A DNA stretch of 64,000 nucleotides. Source: Lachnospiraceae bacterium (lineage in GTDB: Bacteria; Bacillota; Clostridia; Lachnospirales; Lachnospiraceae). A program made the position numbers and the translations under genes. The notes beneath the pieces were generated by a model that saw nothing but the letters and a program-made list of their open reading frames with translations, had not been told where the DNA came from and ran no database searches. Position 1 is the first letter of the stretch. The number at the start of each line of letters is the position of its first letter. This document shows positions 26,228 to 35,354 of this stretch, piece after piece. The stretch lies in assembly GCA_022799355.1 (NCBI GenBank), contig JAAWOG010000006.1, forward strand, positions 31,634 to 95,633. The letters run 5' to 3'.

Positions 26228-27202
26228 ATGGAGAGAAAACAGATTCAGGACACGGAACTTTGGGTATCACCGTTCGGGCTCGGGACAGCAGATGCGGGAG
26301 TGGCATGGAAGGAGGAGGATACGGAGAAGATTTTCGGAACCTATCTGGAACTGGGCGGAAACGTGATCGATACGGCACATGTATATTCCGATTGGGTGCC
26401 GCCTGAGATTTCGAGAAGCGAGCGGGTGATCGGGGACTGGCTTACAAAAACAAAAAAGAGAAATGAAATCGTGCTTGTGACAAAGGGAGGACACCCTTCC
26501 ATGCTGGGAGAAAATCCGGATATGCATAAAAGCCGTATGCGGAAGGAAGATATGATACAGGATCTGGACAGTTCCCTGATGAAACTGCGCACGGACCATG
26601 TTGATCTCTATTTTTATCACAGGGATGATCTGTCAATTCCGGTGGAGGAGACGATAGAAGTGATGGAGGATTTTGTAAGGCAGGGAAAGATCCGTTACTA
26701 TGGCTGTTCTAACTGGTCGCCGGAGCGCATGGAGGCGGCGGATTCCTATTGTAAAGAAAAGGGATACAGGAGCTTTATTGCAGATCAGATGTTATTTAAC
26801 TATGGCGTGAAATATATGAACCCGATGGCGGATGATACGCTGGGGGTTATGGATGATACAATGTATCGATATCATCGGGAAAACAGGCGGAACCTGGCTA
26901 TGCCCTATATGGGAATCTGCACCGGCTTTTTCCACAGTTATGAGAAGAAGGGGGCGGAGGCAGTCAAAGAGAGCCCATATTATACGGAAGGCAATCTGCG
27001 GGCGGCAAAGCGTCTTGAGGAACTGAAAGAAAAATACGGTGCCAACACGACGCAGATTCTGCTTGGTTTCTTTACGGTGCAGGATTTCCCCTGCCTGCCT
27101 TTATATGGTACGGGAAAACCGGAACGGCTGAAGGAGGCGGCAGAGGCATTTTCCATTGCCTTTGAGAAAGAGGATTTTGAGACGTTCTATACCAACGCCT
27201 GA
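26228..27202 (+). CDS. Aldo/keto reductase
   Basis: A 324-residue NAD(P)H-dependent oxidoreductase of the AKR superfamily. The catalytic tetrad is recognisable: Asp in NVIDTAHVY, Tyr in VYSDW, Lys in VTKGGHP and His in YFYHRDD. The substrate is unknown. ATG 26228 (MERKQI) follows AAAAGGAGG; the 13 in-frame codons upstream are not used. Its 3' end overlaps the convergent plsC-like gene by 16 bases. Confidence 0.9.
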   Translation: MERKQIQDTELWVSPFGLGTADAGVAWKEEDTEKIFGTYLELGGNVIDTAHVYSDWVPPEISRSERVIGDWLTKTKKRNEIVLVTKGGHPSMLGENPDMHKSRMRKEDMIQDLDSSLMKLRTDHVDLYFYHRDDLSIPVEETIEVMEDFVRQGKIRYYGCSNWSPERMEAADSYCKEKGYRSFIADQMLFNYGVKYMNPMADDTLGVMDDTMYRYHRENRRNLAMPYMGICTGFFHSYEKKGAEAVKESPYYTEGNLRAAKRLEELKEKYGANTTQILLGFFTVQDFPCLPLYGTGKPERLKEAAEAFSIAFEKEDFETFYTNA

Positions 27203-27918
27203 TTTTTATAATAGGTTTCTTTTATAACATTTTCCACAATATCCGAAAGCTTTTTCCGCTCCTCTCGGGAAAGGTCTTTCGGATAAATGGGTTTGCAGTA
27301 TTCCAGGACAATATGTGTTTTGTGTATCCACGGAAGGTGCGCCTCGAAAATATCATCGGTGTGGTTCAGCGCCATCGGTATGATGGCACAGCCGCCTTTC
27401 TCCGCGATTTTGAGGCTTCCGCCATGGAAGGGAAGGAAATCTTCGCTGCTGTCGTTGCGGGTGCCTTCCGGAAAGACACAGATGGAAATGCCGGCTTTTA
27501 CTTTGTTGATGGCGGCAAGGATGACTGCAAGCCCTTCTTTTATATTATTCCGGTCAAGAAACAGACAGTGCAGATAGCGCATCCACACATTCAAAAGAGG
27601 AATCCGTTCGATTTCTTTTTTGGAGATATAGCCGCAGAGCCCGGGAACTCTGGCGTATGTGATCACCACATCAAAATAACTCCTGTGGTTTCCGATGTAG
27701 AGGACAGGCTCGTCCTTCGGCACGTTTTCCTCACCGATCACGGTTATTTTTGTACCGCTTAAGAAAAGAACACAGTGGAAAGCCCACTGTACGATTTTGA
27801 TGGAACTTCTGTCTTTTAAATTCTGATTAAATTTCCCGATGATCCATTCTGCGATCATGAGCGGAATGGTTAATATGAGAAATAAGGAAACAAATAAAGC
27901 AACAAAAATAATCCGCAT
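27187..27918 (-). CDS. plsC: 1-acyl-sn-glycerol-3-phosphate acyltransferase
   Basis: A 243-residue membrane-associated acyltransferase that makes phosphatidic acid from lysophosphatidic acid. It has a hydrophobic N-terminus (1-25), the catalytic NHxxxxD motif (NHRSYFD, His78 and Asp83) and the substrate motif FPEGTRN (149-155). The C-terminus is basic. It is transcribed away from pyrC; the gap contains two identical 12-bp elements in opposite orientation that may be operators. Confidence 0.92.
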   Translation of the reverse strand: MRIIFVALFVSLFLILTIPLMIAEWIIGKFNQNLKDRSSIKIVQWAFHCVLFLSGTKITVIGEENVPKDEPVLYIGNHRSYFDVVITYARVPGLCGYISKKEIERIPLLNVWMRYLHCLFLDRNNIKEGLAVILAAINKVKAGISICVFPEGTRNDSSEDFLPFHGGSLKIAEKGGCAIIPMALNHTDDIFEAHLPWIHKTHIVLEYCKPIYPKDLSREERKKLSDIVENVIKETYYKNQALV

Positions 27919-27970
27919 GGCATAAAAACCTCTTGTCTGTAATTTATTGGTTGAAACAATGTGCTGAATA

Positions 27971-27982
27971 ATAGTAAACTAT
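27971..27982. promoter_or_regulatory. Candidate operator half of a pair (plsC side)
   Basis: The 12-mer atagtaaactat has palindromic arms (ATAGT/ACTAT). Its exact reverse complement occurs at 28040-28051, 57 bases away, in the same divergent intergenic region. Confidence 0.5.
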
Positions 27983-28039
27983 CCGTATAATGACTATGTG
28001 ATAAGACAGCAGTCTGATTTGGCGTATTGCTTCTGCCAT

Positions 28040-28051
28040 ATAGTTTACTAT
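28040..28051. promoter_or_regulatory. Candidate operator half of a pair (pyrC side)
   Basis: atagtttactat, the exact reverse complement of the element at 27971-27982. A repressor binding both could close the divergent region by looping. The regulator is unknown. Confidence 0.5.
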
Positions 28052-28114
28052 AGAATGTACTGCAGGGACAAGTATAATTTAACGAAAAATCAATGAAAAG
28101 GGGTGAAAAAGTCA

Positions 28115-29431
28115 ATGATTTATATCAAAAACGGATTATGTATCGATCCGAAAACAGGAATGGAGAGGATCTGTGATATAGTAACCCGGGGGGAACGTAT
28201 CCTGAGAATAGGGGAGAGGCTGGATAAGAGCGAAGAATTTCGGCGCCTTCCCAGGCATGAGATTCAGACGATCGATGCGGAAGGGTATATCGTGGCACCC
28301 GGGCTGGTGGATGTACATGTGCATTTCCGCGATCCGGGCTTTACGGAGAAGGAAGATATTCGGACAGGTGCGGCAGCGGCAGCGGCAGGCGGTTTTACCA
28401 GTGTTATTATGATGGCAAATACAAAGCCGGCGGCAGACGGGGAAGAAACGCTGCGTTATATGCTGGAAAAAGGGGCAAGTACCCCGATCCATGTGTATGC
28501 CTGCGGTGCGGTGACAAAGGATATGGCGGGGAAGGAACTGACGGATATGGCGGCGCTGAGAGAGACGGGGGCATCGGGGTTTACGGATGACGGGAAACCG
28601 CTGATGGATGAGGCCCTTGTGGTGAAGGCAATGGAAAAGTGCAGGGAGCTTGGCGTACCCATCAGCTTCCATGAGGAAGATCCCGCCTATATAAAAGAGA
28701 GCGGCGTAAATGCCGGAAAAGAGGCGGAAAAACTTGGGCTTGGAGGAGCGGACAGGCAGGCGGAGATCAGTCTGATCCGGCGGGATATCGGGCTTGCGAA
28801 AAAGACAGGCGCCTGTGTCAACATTCAGCATATCAGTACCAAAGAAGGCGTGGAGCTGGTGCGGCAGGCGAAAGCGGAGGGGATTGACGTCCATGCCGAG
28901 GCGACACCTCATCACATTGCGCTGACGCAGGAGGCGGTTTCCAAGTACGGCACGCTGGCAAAGATGAACCCGCCGCTGCGGACGGATGAAGACCGGCTGG
29001 CGATCATAGAAGGCCTGCGGGACGGCACCATAGATATCATTGCAACGGACCATGCACCCCACACAAAACAGGAGAAGGAAAAGCCGTTTACGGAGGCACC
29101 CAGCGGTATCATCGGGCTTGAGACGGCGCTGGCGCTTGGAATCACGGAGCTCGTGGGGAAAAAGAAGCTGACAATGAGAGAACTGCTCACGGTGATGAGC
29201 CTGAATCCGGCTAAGCTTTACGGGCTGGACGCCGGATATCTGGCGGAGGGAGGTCCGGCGGATATGGTGATCTTTGATCCGGACTGCTGCCAGACGTTTC
29301 AGCGGTTTATGTCGAAGGCGTCCAACAGCCCCTTTGCAGGAAGGACCTGCAAATCGGAAATTGCATATACGATCTGTAAAGGGAAGGTTGCCTATATTAA
29401 AAATATGAGTATGGCGGTATCGGATGATTGA
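28115..29431 (+). CDS. pyrC: Dihydroorotase
   Basis: A 438-residue amidohydrolase that cyclises carbamoyl-aspartate to dihydroorotate in pyrimidine synthesis. It is the type I (long) form with metal ligands His68 and His70 (DVHVHFRDPG), GFTSVIMMANTKP, INIQHIS-like strands, HAEATPHH and the late ATDHAPHT. An in-frame GTG at 28103 lies too close to AAAAGGGG, so ATG 28115 is chosen. It heads a pyrC-pyrK-pyrD cluster on the same strand. Confidence 0.95.
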   Translation: MIYIKNGLCIDPKTGMERICDIVTRGERILRIGERLDKSEEFRRLPRHEIQTIDAEGYIVAPGLVDVHVHFRDPGFTEKEDIRTGAAAAAAGGFTSVIMMANTKPAADGEETLRYMLEKGASTPIHVYACGAVTKDMAGKELTDMAALRETGASGFTDDGKPLMDEALVVKAMEKCRELGVPISFHEEDPAYIKESGVNAGKEAEKLGLGGADRQAEISLIRRDIGLAKKTGACVNIQHISTKEGVELVRQAKAEGIDVHAEATPHHIALTQEAVSKYGTLAKMNPPLRTDEDRLAIIEGLRDGTIDIIATDHAPHTKQEKEKPFTEAPSGIIGLETALALGITELVGKKKLTMRELLTVMSLNPAKLYGLDAGYLAEGGPADMVIFDPDCCQTFQRFMSKASNSPFAGRTCKSEIAYTICKGKVAYIKNMSMAVSDD

Positions 29432-29529
29432 ACAAGGCCAGGCGCGGTCCCAGGAGGCAGGAGAGAGGACGGCGTCGGGATCAGGCAAAAATAACCTGCA
29501 TGCAAACAGGATAAGGAGAGAAATGTCAA

Positions 29530-30315
29530 ATGGTATCAAAGAAAAAAGAAAAAGTACGGGTGTTATCTGCTGAAAAACTGGCAGATGGTATTTTTGAGAT
29601 GTGGCTGGAAACGGATATGGCAAGGGAAAAGGCGGCGGGACGTTTTATTGCGGTGTATCCGAAGAATAAGGCGACGCTTCTGCCAAGGCCTATCAGCATC
29701 TGCGAGAGGGACAGGGAAAGAGGAGCGCTGCGCATCGTATATCGTGTGGCCGGAGAGGGGACAAAGGAATTTTCTTCTTATCAAAAGGGGGACACCGCAG
29801 AGATATTGGGAGTGCTGGGAAACGGCTATCCGCTGGAGGAGGCGGAGGGTAAAACCGTCCTGCTGATGGGAGGCGGGATCGGTATTCCGCCTCTTCTTGA
29901 GCTGGCTAAGGAGTTGAAAGATGTTAACTGTAAGATACAAATCGTGCTGGGATATCGGGACAATCAGCTTTTCTTAAAAGATGATCTGGCAAAATACGGG
30001 GAAGTCTTTCCTGCCACGGAGGACGGCAGTGAGGGAACAAAGGGAACGGTGCTGGATGCCGTGAGGGAAAATGAATTAAAGGCGGATCTGATATTTTCCT
30101 GCGGTCCCCTGCCGATGCTTAAGGCAGTCAGACAATATGCCGATAGAGAGCAGATTCCGGCGTGGATATCTCTGGAGGAGAGAATGGCGTGCGGGGTTGG
30201 AGCCTGTCTGGGGTGTGTCTGTAAGACGGTGAAGGAAGATGCCCATTCCCATGTGCATAATGCCAGGATATGTACGGATGGCCCTGTTTTTCGGGCGGAT
30301 GATGTGGATATCTGA
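29530..30315 (+). CDS. pyrK: Dihydroorotate dehydrogenase electron-transfer subunit
   Basis: A 261-residue iron-sulfur flavoprotein that passes electrons from the PyrD FMN to NAD. The FAD/NAD domain shows LPRPISIC, MGGGIGIPPLLELAK and SCGPLPMLKAV. The C-terminal [2Fe-2S] ligands are in CGVGACLGCVCKT plus a later Cys in RICTDGPVF. The partner catalytic subunit follows 90 bases downstream. Confidence 0.95.
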   Translation: MVSKKKEKVRVLSAEKLADGIFEMWLETDMAREKAAGRFIAVYPKNKATLLPRPISICERDRERGALRIVYRVAGEGTKEFSSYQKGDTAEILGVLGNGYPLEEAEGKTVLLMGGGIGIPPLLELAKELKDVNCKIQIVLGYRDNQLFLKDDLAKYGEVFPATEDGSEGTKGTVLDAVRENELKADLIFSCGPLPMLKAVRQYADREQIPAWISLEERMACGVGACLGCVCKTVKEDAHSHVHNARICTDGPVFRADDVDI

Positions 30316-30404
30316 TGATCGGATAAAGGCCGCATAAATTGAGGTGCCTGCGGATCGGCAGACACGGTGCATAAAGAGGAAAAGAAAGGAACGGACCAAA
30401 TATC

Positions 30405-31307
30405 ATGAAATCAGAGGTAAAAATAGCAGGTGTTACGTTTAAAAATCCGGTTATGACAGCATCCGGGACATTCGGATCGGGTATGGAATACAGTGAATTT
30501 GTGGATTTAAATAAACTGGGGGCGGTTGTTACAAAGGGTGTGGCAAATGTGCCCTGGCAGGGGAATCCCACGCCCAGAGTGGCGGAGACCTACGGCGGTA
30601 TGCTGAATGCGATCGGGTTGCAGAATCCCGGAATCGATGTGTTTTTAGAAAGGGACATTCCGTTTCTGCAGCAGTACGACACGAGGATTATCGTGAATGT
30701 CTGCGGAAAGACGGTGGAGGACTATCTGGAAGTGGTGGAGCGCTGCGGCGATGAAAAGATCGATATGCTGGAGATCAATGTATCCTGTCCGAATGTGAAA
30801 GAGGGGGCGATTGCATTCGGGCAGAAAAAGGAGGCACTCTATGACATCACACAGGCGGTGAAGAAAAAGGCGAAGCAGCCGGTGATTATGAAGCTCAGTC
30901 CCAATGTAACGGATATCGGGGAAATGGCAAAGGCGGCGGAGGCCGGCGGCGCGGACTGTATCTCTCTGATCAATACGCTGACCGGCATGAAAATAGATGT
31001 GGAGAGACGGCGCTTTGTGCTCGCCAATCAGACCGGCGGGTTATCCGGTCCGGCGATCAGGCCGGTGGCTGTGCGTATGGTCTATCAGGCGGCCCATGCC
31101 GTTAAAATTCCGGTGATCGGAATGGGCGGGATCATGACGGCGGCGGATGCGCTGGAATTTATCCTTGCGGGAGCATCCGCCGTGGCGGTTGGGGCTGCAA
31201 ACTTTATCAATCCTTATGCTACGGAGGAAATTGTAAGAGGTATAGAGGAATATATGGAACGGCATCATATAGATGATATAACGGAACTGATCGGTGCGGT
31301 TTCATAA
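30405..31307 (+). CDS. pyrD: Dihydroorotate dehydrogenase, catalytic subunit (class 1B)
   Basis: A 300-residue FMN TIM-barrel enzyme that oxidises dihydroorotate to orotate. The catalytic cysteine is in the INVSCPNVKEG region; other marks are TASGTFGSGMEY, KLSPNVTDI, NTLTGM and IPVIGMGGIMTAADALEFI. The 1B type is NAD-linked and needs PyrK, encoded immediately upstream. Confidence 0.96.
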   Translation: MKSEVKIAGVTFKNPVMTASGTFGSGMEYSEFVDLNKLGAVVTKGVANVPWQGNPTPRVAETYGGMLNAIGLQNPGIDVFLERDIPFLQQYDTRIIVNVCGKTVEDYLEVVERCGDEKIDMLEINVSCPNVKEGAIAFGQKKEALYDITQAVKKKAKQPVIMKLSPNVTDIGEMAKAAEAGGADCISLINTLTGMKIDVERRRFVLANQTGGLSGPAIRPVAVRMVYQAAHAVKIPVIGMGGIMTAADALEFILAGASAVAVGAANFINPYATEEIVRGIEEYMERHHIDDITELIGAVS

Positions 31308-31355
31308 CGTTCCTGTTTTTATTGACAAATATTTGCATGATGTCATTTCGATAAC

Positions 31356-31389
31356 ATTGCCGGACGCCGGGAGGAACATAAAATGCTCC
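31356..31389 (+). repeat. Dispersed 34-nt repeat, copy 1
   Basis: Matches 63792-63825 at 31 of 34 positions. The core gccgggagga can pair with the downstream tccttccggc (to about 31395) to form a hairpin. It is flanked by tgtcatttcg (31341-31350) and cgaaatgaca (around 31413-31422) as outer inverted arms. It lies after pyrD with no T-run, so it looks like a small mobile or REP-like intergenic element. Confidence 0.65.
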
Positions 31390-31560
31390 TTCCGGCTGGA
31401 TAAATGGTTTAACGAAATGACATTGGGTATCTGACAGGTATAAATACGGGGCCGGCTTCATAGTAATGTATAAAGAAAGAGCGCAGGGGAGCCCTGCGTC
31501 TCTCAGAGAGGACATATTCTGTCGGAGAAGACAGATATGGCGAAGGGATGGGAGGTTTTC

Positions 31561-33117
31561 GTGGGAAAAATGGAGCTGGAGAAAAGAAAAATCTATATGG
31601 ACCGTATGAAATATAAAGCGGGGACACAGATTGCGCTGGAGGACGATCGGAATTTACAGGACAATAAACCGGATATTGCCCGTATTCTGGGGCAAAAAGG
31701 TTATATCCGCCTGGAGGAATTAAAGCCTGCCGCGGACCATGTGACAATGCGCGGCAAACTGTATTATAAAGTGCTCTATCAGTCGGATGAGGATCAGGAG
31801 ATCTGTTCTGTGGAGGGAAGCATTCCTTTTGAAGAGCAGGTACATATGGATGGTATCGGGACGGAGGAACTTGTGCAGGCGAGGTGGGAGCTGGATGATA
31901 TGACCATCGGTATGATTAACTCCCGCAAGCTCAGCGTACAGGCGGTGGCCTGTTTTGAACTCTTTGTGGAGGAACTTTATGAGGAGCAGGTGTCGGTGGA
32001 TATTCCGCAGATGCCTCAGGATACGGGGATCGAATGCCGGAAGAAGACGCTGGATATGGCAGGGATTACCGTGCTGAAAAAAGACATTTTCCGGGTGAGG
32101 GAGGAGATGGAACTGCCCCAGAGCTGCCCGAATATCGGTACGCTGGTCTGGGAGGACATTGAACTGTCGCCTCTGGAGTTTAAGGCGGTGGAGGAAAAGA
32201 TTTTTGTCAAGGGGGAGATTAAGGCATTTTTCCTCTACACGTCCCAGGGCGAAGAGGGGGGCGTACAGGTCTTTACCACGACAATTCCGGTATCCGGTTC
32301 CGTGGACTGTCAGGGCTGCATGGAGGATCTGATCACGGATATCCGGTATCAGATCAGTCAGCAGGAGATTGAGGTTCAGGAGGATTTTGACGGGGAGAGA
32401 AGGGTGATCTCCTTAGAGATGGTGCTGGATCTGTATATGAAGCTGTACAAAGAGGAGAAGATAGAGATCCTGGCGGACTGTTATGGATTGCAGAAAGAAG
32501 TGAAACAGGAGCGGCAGGAGACCGAATACAGGACGATGATGGTGCGGTGTGCCGGAAAATACAGGCTGGCGGAGGAGGTGCCTGCGGAGGGAGTGCCTGC
32601 AGGCGCAAAACTGCTTCATTATCAGGCAGCCGTTCAGAAAGAAGGACAGACGCAGACGGAAGAAGGGGTGGAGATTCTTGGGGCGGTGGAAGCTGATTTT
32701 CTGCTGCAGGATGAGAGCGACAGAAGGTTTTACAGAATCCATGCAGGGCTTCCCTTTAAGTATCTGCTGGAGACATCCGGGGTGAGCGCGGCTGATTTTG
32801 GTAATCTGAAGATCGCGCTGGAAAACCTGACCGTGACGGGAACGGGAGAGGCGTGGGAAGTGAAGGGGATTCTGAGTTTTGAGATGTCCGCTTTCCGCCG
32901 TGCAAAGGAGGAGATGATAAAAGAGATCGAGCTGTGTGAACCGGATGCGGAGAAGTATAAAAGGACGCCGGGCATGGTGGGGTATGTGGTGAAATCCGGT
33001 GACAGTCTCTGGGATATCGGAAAGCGGTATATGGTTTCCCTGGAAAGCTTAAAGGAGATGAACCACCTTACGAAAGATGAAGTACATGCGGGGGACAAAA
33101 TGCTGATCATCCGCTAG
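31561..33117 (+). CDS. SPOCS (DUF3794) and LysM protein, probable spore-envelope protein
   Basis: A protein of about 518 residues. Most of it consists of SPOCS/DUF3794 beta domains, the module found in clostridial spore-coat morphogenetic proteins. It ends in a single LysM peptidoglycan-binding domain (YVVKSGDSLWDIGKRYMVSL, then GDKMLIIR). This suggests a protein that links spore coat or exosporium layers to cortex peptidoglycan. The start is uncertain: GTG 31561 follows GGGAGG closely, ATG 31570 (MELEKRK) is the family-like N-terminus, and ATG 31537 is also in frame. No clear sigma-E or sigma-K promoter was found. Confidence 0.8.
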   Translation: MGKMELEKRKIYMDRMKYKAGTQIALEDDRNLQDNKPDIARILGQKGYIRLEELKPAADHVTMRGKLYYKVLYQSDEDQEICSVEGSIPFEEQVHMDGIGTEELVQARWELDDMTIGMINSRKLSVQAVACFELFVEELYEEQVSVDIPQMPQDTGIECRKKTLDMAGITVLKKDIFRVREEMELPQSCPNIGTLVWEDIELSPLEFKAVEEKIFVKGEIKAFFLYTSQGEEGGVQVFTTTIPVSGSVDCQGCMEDLITDIRYQISQQEIEVQEDFDGERRVISLEMVLDLYMKLYKEEKIEILADCYGLQKEVKQERQETEYRTMMVRCAGKYRLAEEVPAEGVPAGAKLLHYQAAVQKEGQTQTEEGVEILGAVEADFLLQDESDRRFYRIHAGLPFKYLLETSGVSAADFGNLKIALENLTVTGTGEAWEVKGILSFEMSAFRRAKEEMIKEIELCEPDAEKYKRTPGMVGYVVKSGDSLWDIGKRYMVSLESLKEMNHLTKDEVHAGDKMLIIR

Positions 33118-33133
33118 GAGAACGAAGAAAGCC

Positions 33134-33241
33134 GCCCGGTGAAGCCGCAATACCGGAGAGCATACTTTTGGTAATGCGCAGCTTCCGGGCAGTGAAAGAC
33201 ATATCGTAACAGGGAAGCGGAAAGCTGAACTGTTGCGATAT
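33134..33241 (+). terminator. Two consecutive hairpins after the SPOCS gene
   Basis: The first hairpin has arms gcccgg (33134-33139) and ccgggc (33185-33190) with more pairing inside. The second has 12-bp arms atatcgtaacag (33201-33212) and ctgttgcgatat (33230-33241) with one G-T pair. Only a weak T-rich tail (tatatttt) follows, so termination is plausible but not certain. Confidence 0.5.
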
Positions 33242-33267
33242 ATATTTTGAGAATATGTGGTGATAAG

Positions 33268-33296
33268 TTGACTATAGTGAGCAGATTGTATATAAT
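33268..33296 (+). promoter_or_regulatory. Promoter upstream of ispE
   Basis: TTGACT (33268-33273) and TATAAT (33291-33296) are 17 bases apart, 70 bases before the ispE start codon. Confidence 0.7.
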
Positions 33297-33365
33297 AAAG
33301 TACAATCTTTATCATAAGAGATAATGTGAAAAAGTCAAAAGGACATATACGGAAAGCGCAGAGAT

Positions 33366-34247
33366 ATGGAACAGAAACTGGTTCTGAAGGCACATGGGAA
33401 AATTAACCTGGGATTGGACGTAGTAAGACGACTGGAAAATGGATATCATGAAGTGCGGATGATCATGCAGTCGGTGGAACTTGCGGATATTGTAACGATC
33501 AAAAAGAGTGCGGAAGATAATATTGTGATCCGGGCGGATCAAAAAACGATTCCCTGTGATGAGAGAAATCTTGCCTATAAGGCGGCAAAGCTGATGAAAG
33601 AGACTTATGGGATTTCGGAAGGAGTGGAGATCTTTCTGGAGAAGCATATACCGGTAGCGGCAGGAATGGCAGGAGGATCAGCGGATTGTGCTGCGGTTTT
33701 AAAGGGAATGGACGAGTTGTTCTGTCTGGGGCTGACGCTGGAAGAGCTGCAGAAAACGGGTGTTAAGCTTGGCGCGGATGTACCCTATTGCCTGATGGGC
33801 GGATGCGCTCTTTCCGAAGGGATAGGTGAAGTCCTGACAGGGCTGAAGGAACCTCCTGAATGTGTACTTTTGCTTGTAAAGCCTGATATCAATGTTTCCA
33901 CAAAATATGTATACCGGAATTTAAAGCTGGAAACCCTGGAAAGACATCCCGATATTGACGGTATGATGCGGGATATAGAGAACGGGGCGCTGGAAAGCCT
34001 GTGTGAAAAGCTGGAAAATGTTCTGGAAAGTGTGACCGGAAAACAATATCCGGTGATCGGAAAAATAGAGCATGTCATGAAAGAGGAGGGGGCGCTTCAG
34101 GCTGTGATGAGCGGCAGCGGTCCTACGGTCTTTGGTATATTTAAGGAAACGGAAACAGCCCGGAAGGCGATGAATAAGATTCGGGAAAAAGGTCTGGCGA
34201 GGGAAGTATATATTTCCGGCTTTTTTCATGGTAAAAATAATCCGTAG
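33366..34247 (+). CDS. ispE: 4-diphosphocytidyl-2-C-methyl-D-erythritol kinase
   Basis: A 293-residue GHMP-family kinase of the non-mevalonate isoprenoid pathway. Marks are KINLGLDVVRRLENGYHEV near the N-terminus, the ATP-binding PVAAGMAGGSADCAAVL and the C-terminal MSGSGPTVFGIF. Length is normal. A GntR-type gene follows 30 bases later on the same strand, which fits co-transcription from the promoter at 33268. Confidence 0.95.
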   Translation: MEQKLVLKAHGKINLGLDVVRRLENGYHEVRMIMQSVELADIVTIKKSAEDNIVIRADQKTIPCDERNLAYKAAKLMKETYGISEGVEIFLEKHIPVAAGMAGGSADCAAVLKGMDELFCLGLTLEELQKTGVKLGADVPYCLMGGCALSEGIGEVLTGLKEPPECVLLLVKPDINVSTKYVYRNLKLETLERHPDIDGMMRDIENGALESLCEKLENVLESVTGKQYPVIGKIEHVMKEEGALQAVMSGSGPTVFGIFKETETARKAMNKIREKGLAREVYISGFFHGKNNP

Positions 34248-34277
34248 AAACCGGGCAGGCAAAGAGAGGGATATGGA

Positions 34278-34961
34278 ATGGCATATCATGAATTTGATGC
34301 AGTAGTAGATGAGTTTTTACCACTCAGAGATGTGGTTTTTAAAAAATTACGCCGGGCGATCCTGCTGGAGGAACTGAAAGCGGGGGAAAGATTGACGGAG
34401 ATTCATTTGGCGGACAAGCTTGGAGTCAGCCGTACACCGATCAGGGAAGCGATTCGTAAACTGGAACTGGAAGGGCTTGTGATCATGGTGCCAAGACGGG
34501 GTGCCGTGGTGGCTGAGATTACGGAGAGAAGTCTGAAAGATGTATTGGAAGTACGTCGGGTACTGGATATGCTCAGCGCGGAGCTTGCCTGTGACCGGAT
34601 CGATGAGGAGGGGAAAAGAGCACTTGAAAATGCCTGCATTGCCTTTGAGGAAGCGGTGAAAAGCGGGGATTTACGTGAAATTGCACAGAAAGATGTGGAA
34701 CTGCATAACATTATTGTAGAAGCTACCGGAAACTGTGTACTGCAGCAGATGATCAGCAGCCTTTCCGAGCAGATGTACCGTTACCGGGTAAAATACCTGA
34801 AAGATGAAAGCAGATATGAAATGCTTCTGAAAGAGCATCAGAAGATTTATGAGAGTATCATTTGCCGGGATAAAAAGCTGGCGGCAAAGTTTGCCAAGGA
34901 GCATATTGATAACCAGGAGACAGCTATTATGAACGGGCTGCAGGGCTGGAAAAATGTTTAA
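34278..34961 (+). CDS. GntR-family regulator (FCD domain), ispE-linked
   Basis: A 227-residue regulator. The N-terminal winged HTH has ERLTEIHLADKLGVSRTPIREAI and the wing VMVPRRGAVV-like stretch. The C-terminal FCD domain has VRRVLDMLSAELA, DVELHNIIVEATGN and a late KEHQKIYESI with the metal-ligand histidines expected for this class. The target is unknown; its tight linkage to ispE is a neighbourhood I associate with Lachnospiraceae genomes. The start is ATG 34278 behind AGAGAGGG. Confidence 0.88.
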   Translation: MAYHEFDAVVDEFLPLRDVVFKKLRRAILLEELKAGERLTEIHLADKLGVSRTPIREAIRKLELEGLVIMVPRRGAVVAEITERSLKDVLEVRRVLDMLSAELACDRIDEEGKRALENACIAFEEAVKSGDLREIAQKDVELHNIIVEATGNCVLQQMISSLSEQMYRYRVKYLKDESRYEMLLKEHQKIYESIICRDKKLAAKFAKEHIDNQETAIMNGLQGWKNV

Positions 34962-35015
34962 AGAGTGAAAAAATGGGCCATACTTCTTGAAAGGATCAAA
35001 AGGAGTATGGCATAT

Positions 35016-35297
35016 ATGTTAGAAAAATATAAAAATCTTATCGAGTATGTAAAGGAAAAAGGCGGTTTCGGGTTAAAACCCCTTATATTCGGTTCTATTC
35101 TTCTGGCTTTGGGATTCTGGGGAATTGTTTTTCCGCGATATCTTTTTACTGACGATTGTGTCAGGATAGTGGATGAGGAGGGAAGGGATGTAACAGAGGA
35201 TGAAAGCGAAGAAAAAAACCTGTATTATGAGATCAGCAGTGCGGAGCCGGATCGGCTTGAAATAAAGATAAGCATTTTGGAATGGGCGGAAAGATAA
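35016..35297 (+). CDS. Small single-pass membrane protein, unknown function
   Basis: A protein of about 93 residues I do not recognise. One transmembrane segment (PLIFGSILLALGFWGIVFP) is preceded by a charged N-terminal helix and followed by an acidic domain (DEEGRDVTEDESEEKN). ATG 35016 has AGGAG ten bases before it. ATG 35007 and GTG 34965 are in-frame alternatives. It lies between the GntR gene and murI on the same strand. Confidence 0.6.
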   Translation: MLEKYKNLIEYVKEKGGFGLKPLIFGSILLALGFWGIVFPRYLFTDDCVRIVDEEGRDVTEDESEEKNLYYEISSAEPDRLEIKISILEWAER

Positions 35298-35354
35298 AGC
35301 GTATAAAGTATCCGCAGAGGAACCTGACGGATAAGGAAAGGATATATCGTAACG

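Noticed and set aside
27986..27991. TATAAT box between plsC and pyrC as the pyrC promoter
   Set aside because: No -35 box at 16-18 bases; the nearest TTGAAA is 29 bases upstream.
28136..29623. A 495-codon antisense ORF opposite pyrC and the pyrK start
   Set aside because: Its sense strand encodes an unmistakable dihydroorotase. The antisense product is rich in Arg, His and Cys with no ribosome-binding site, typical of a shadow frame.
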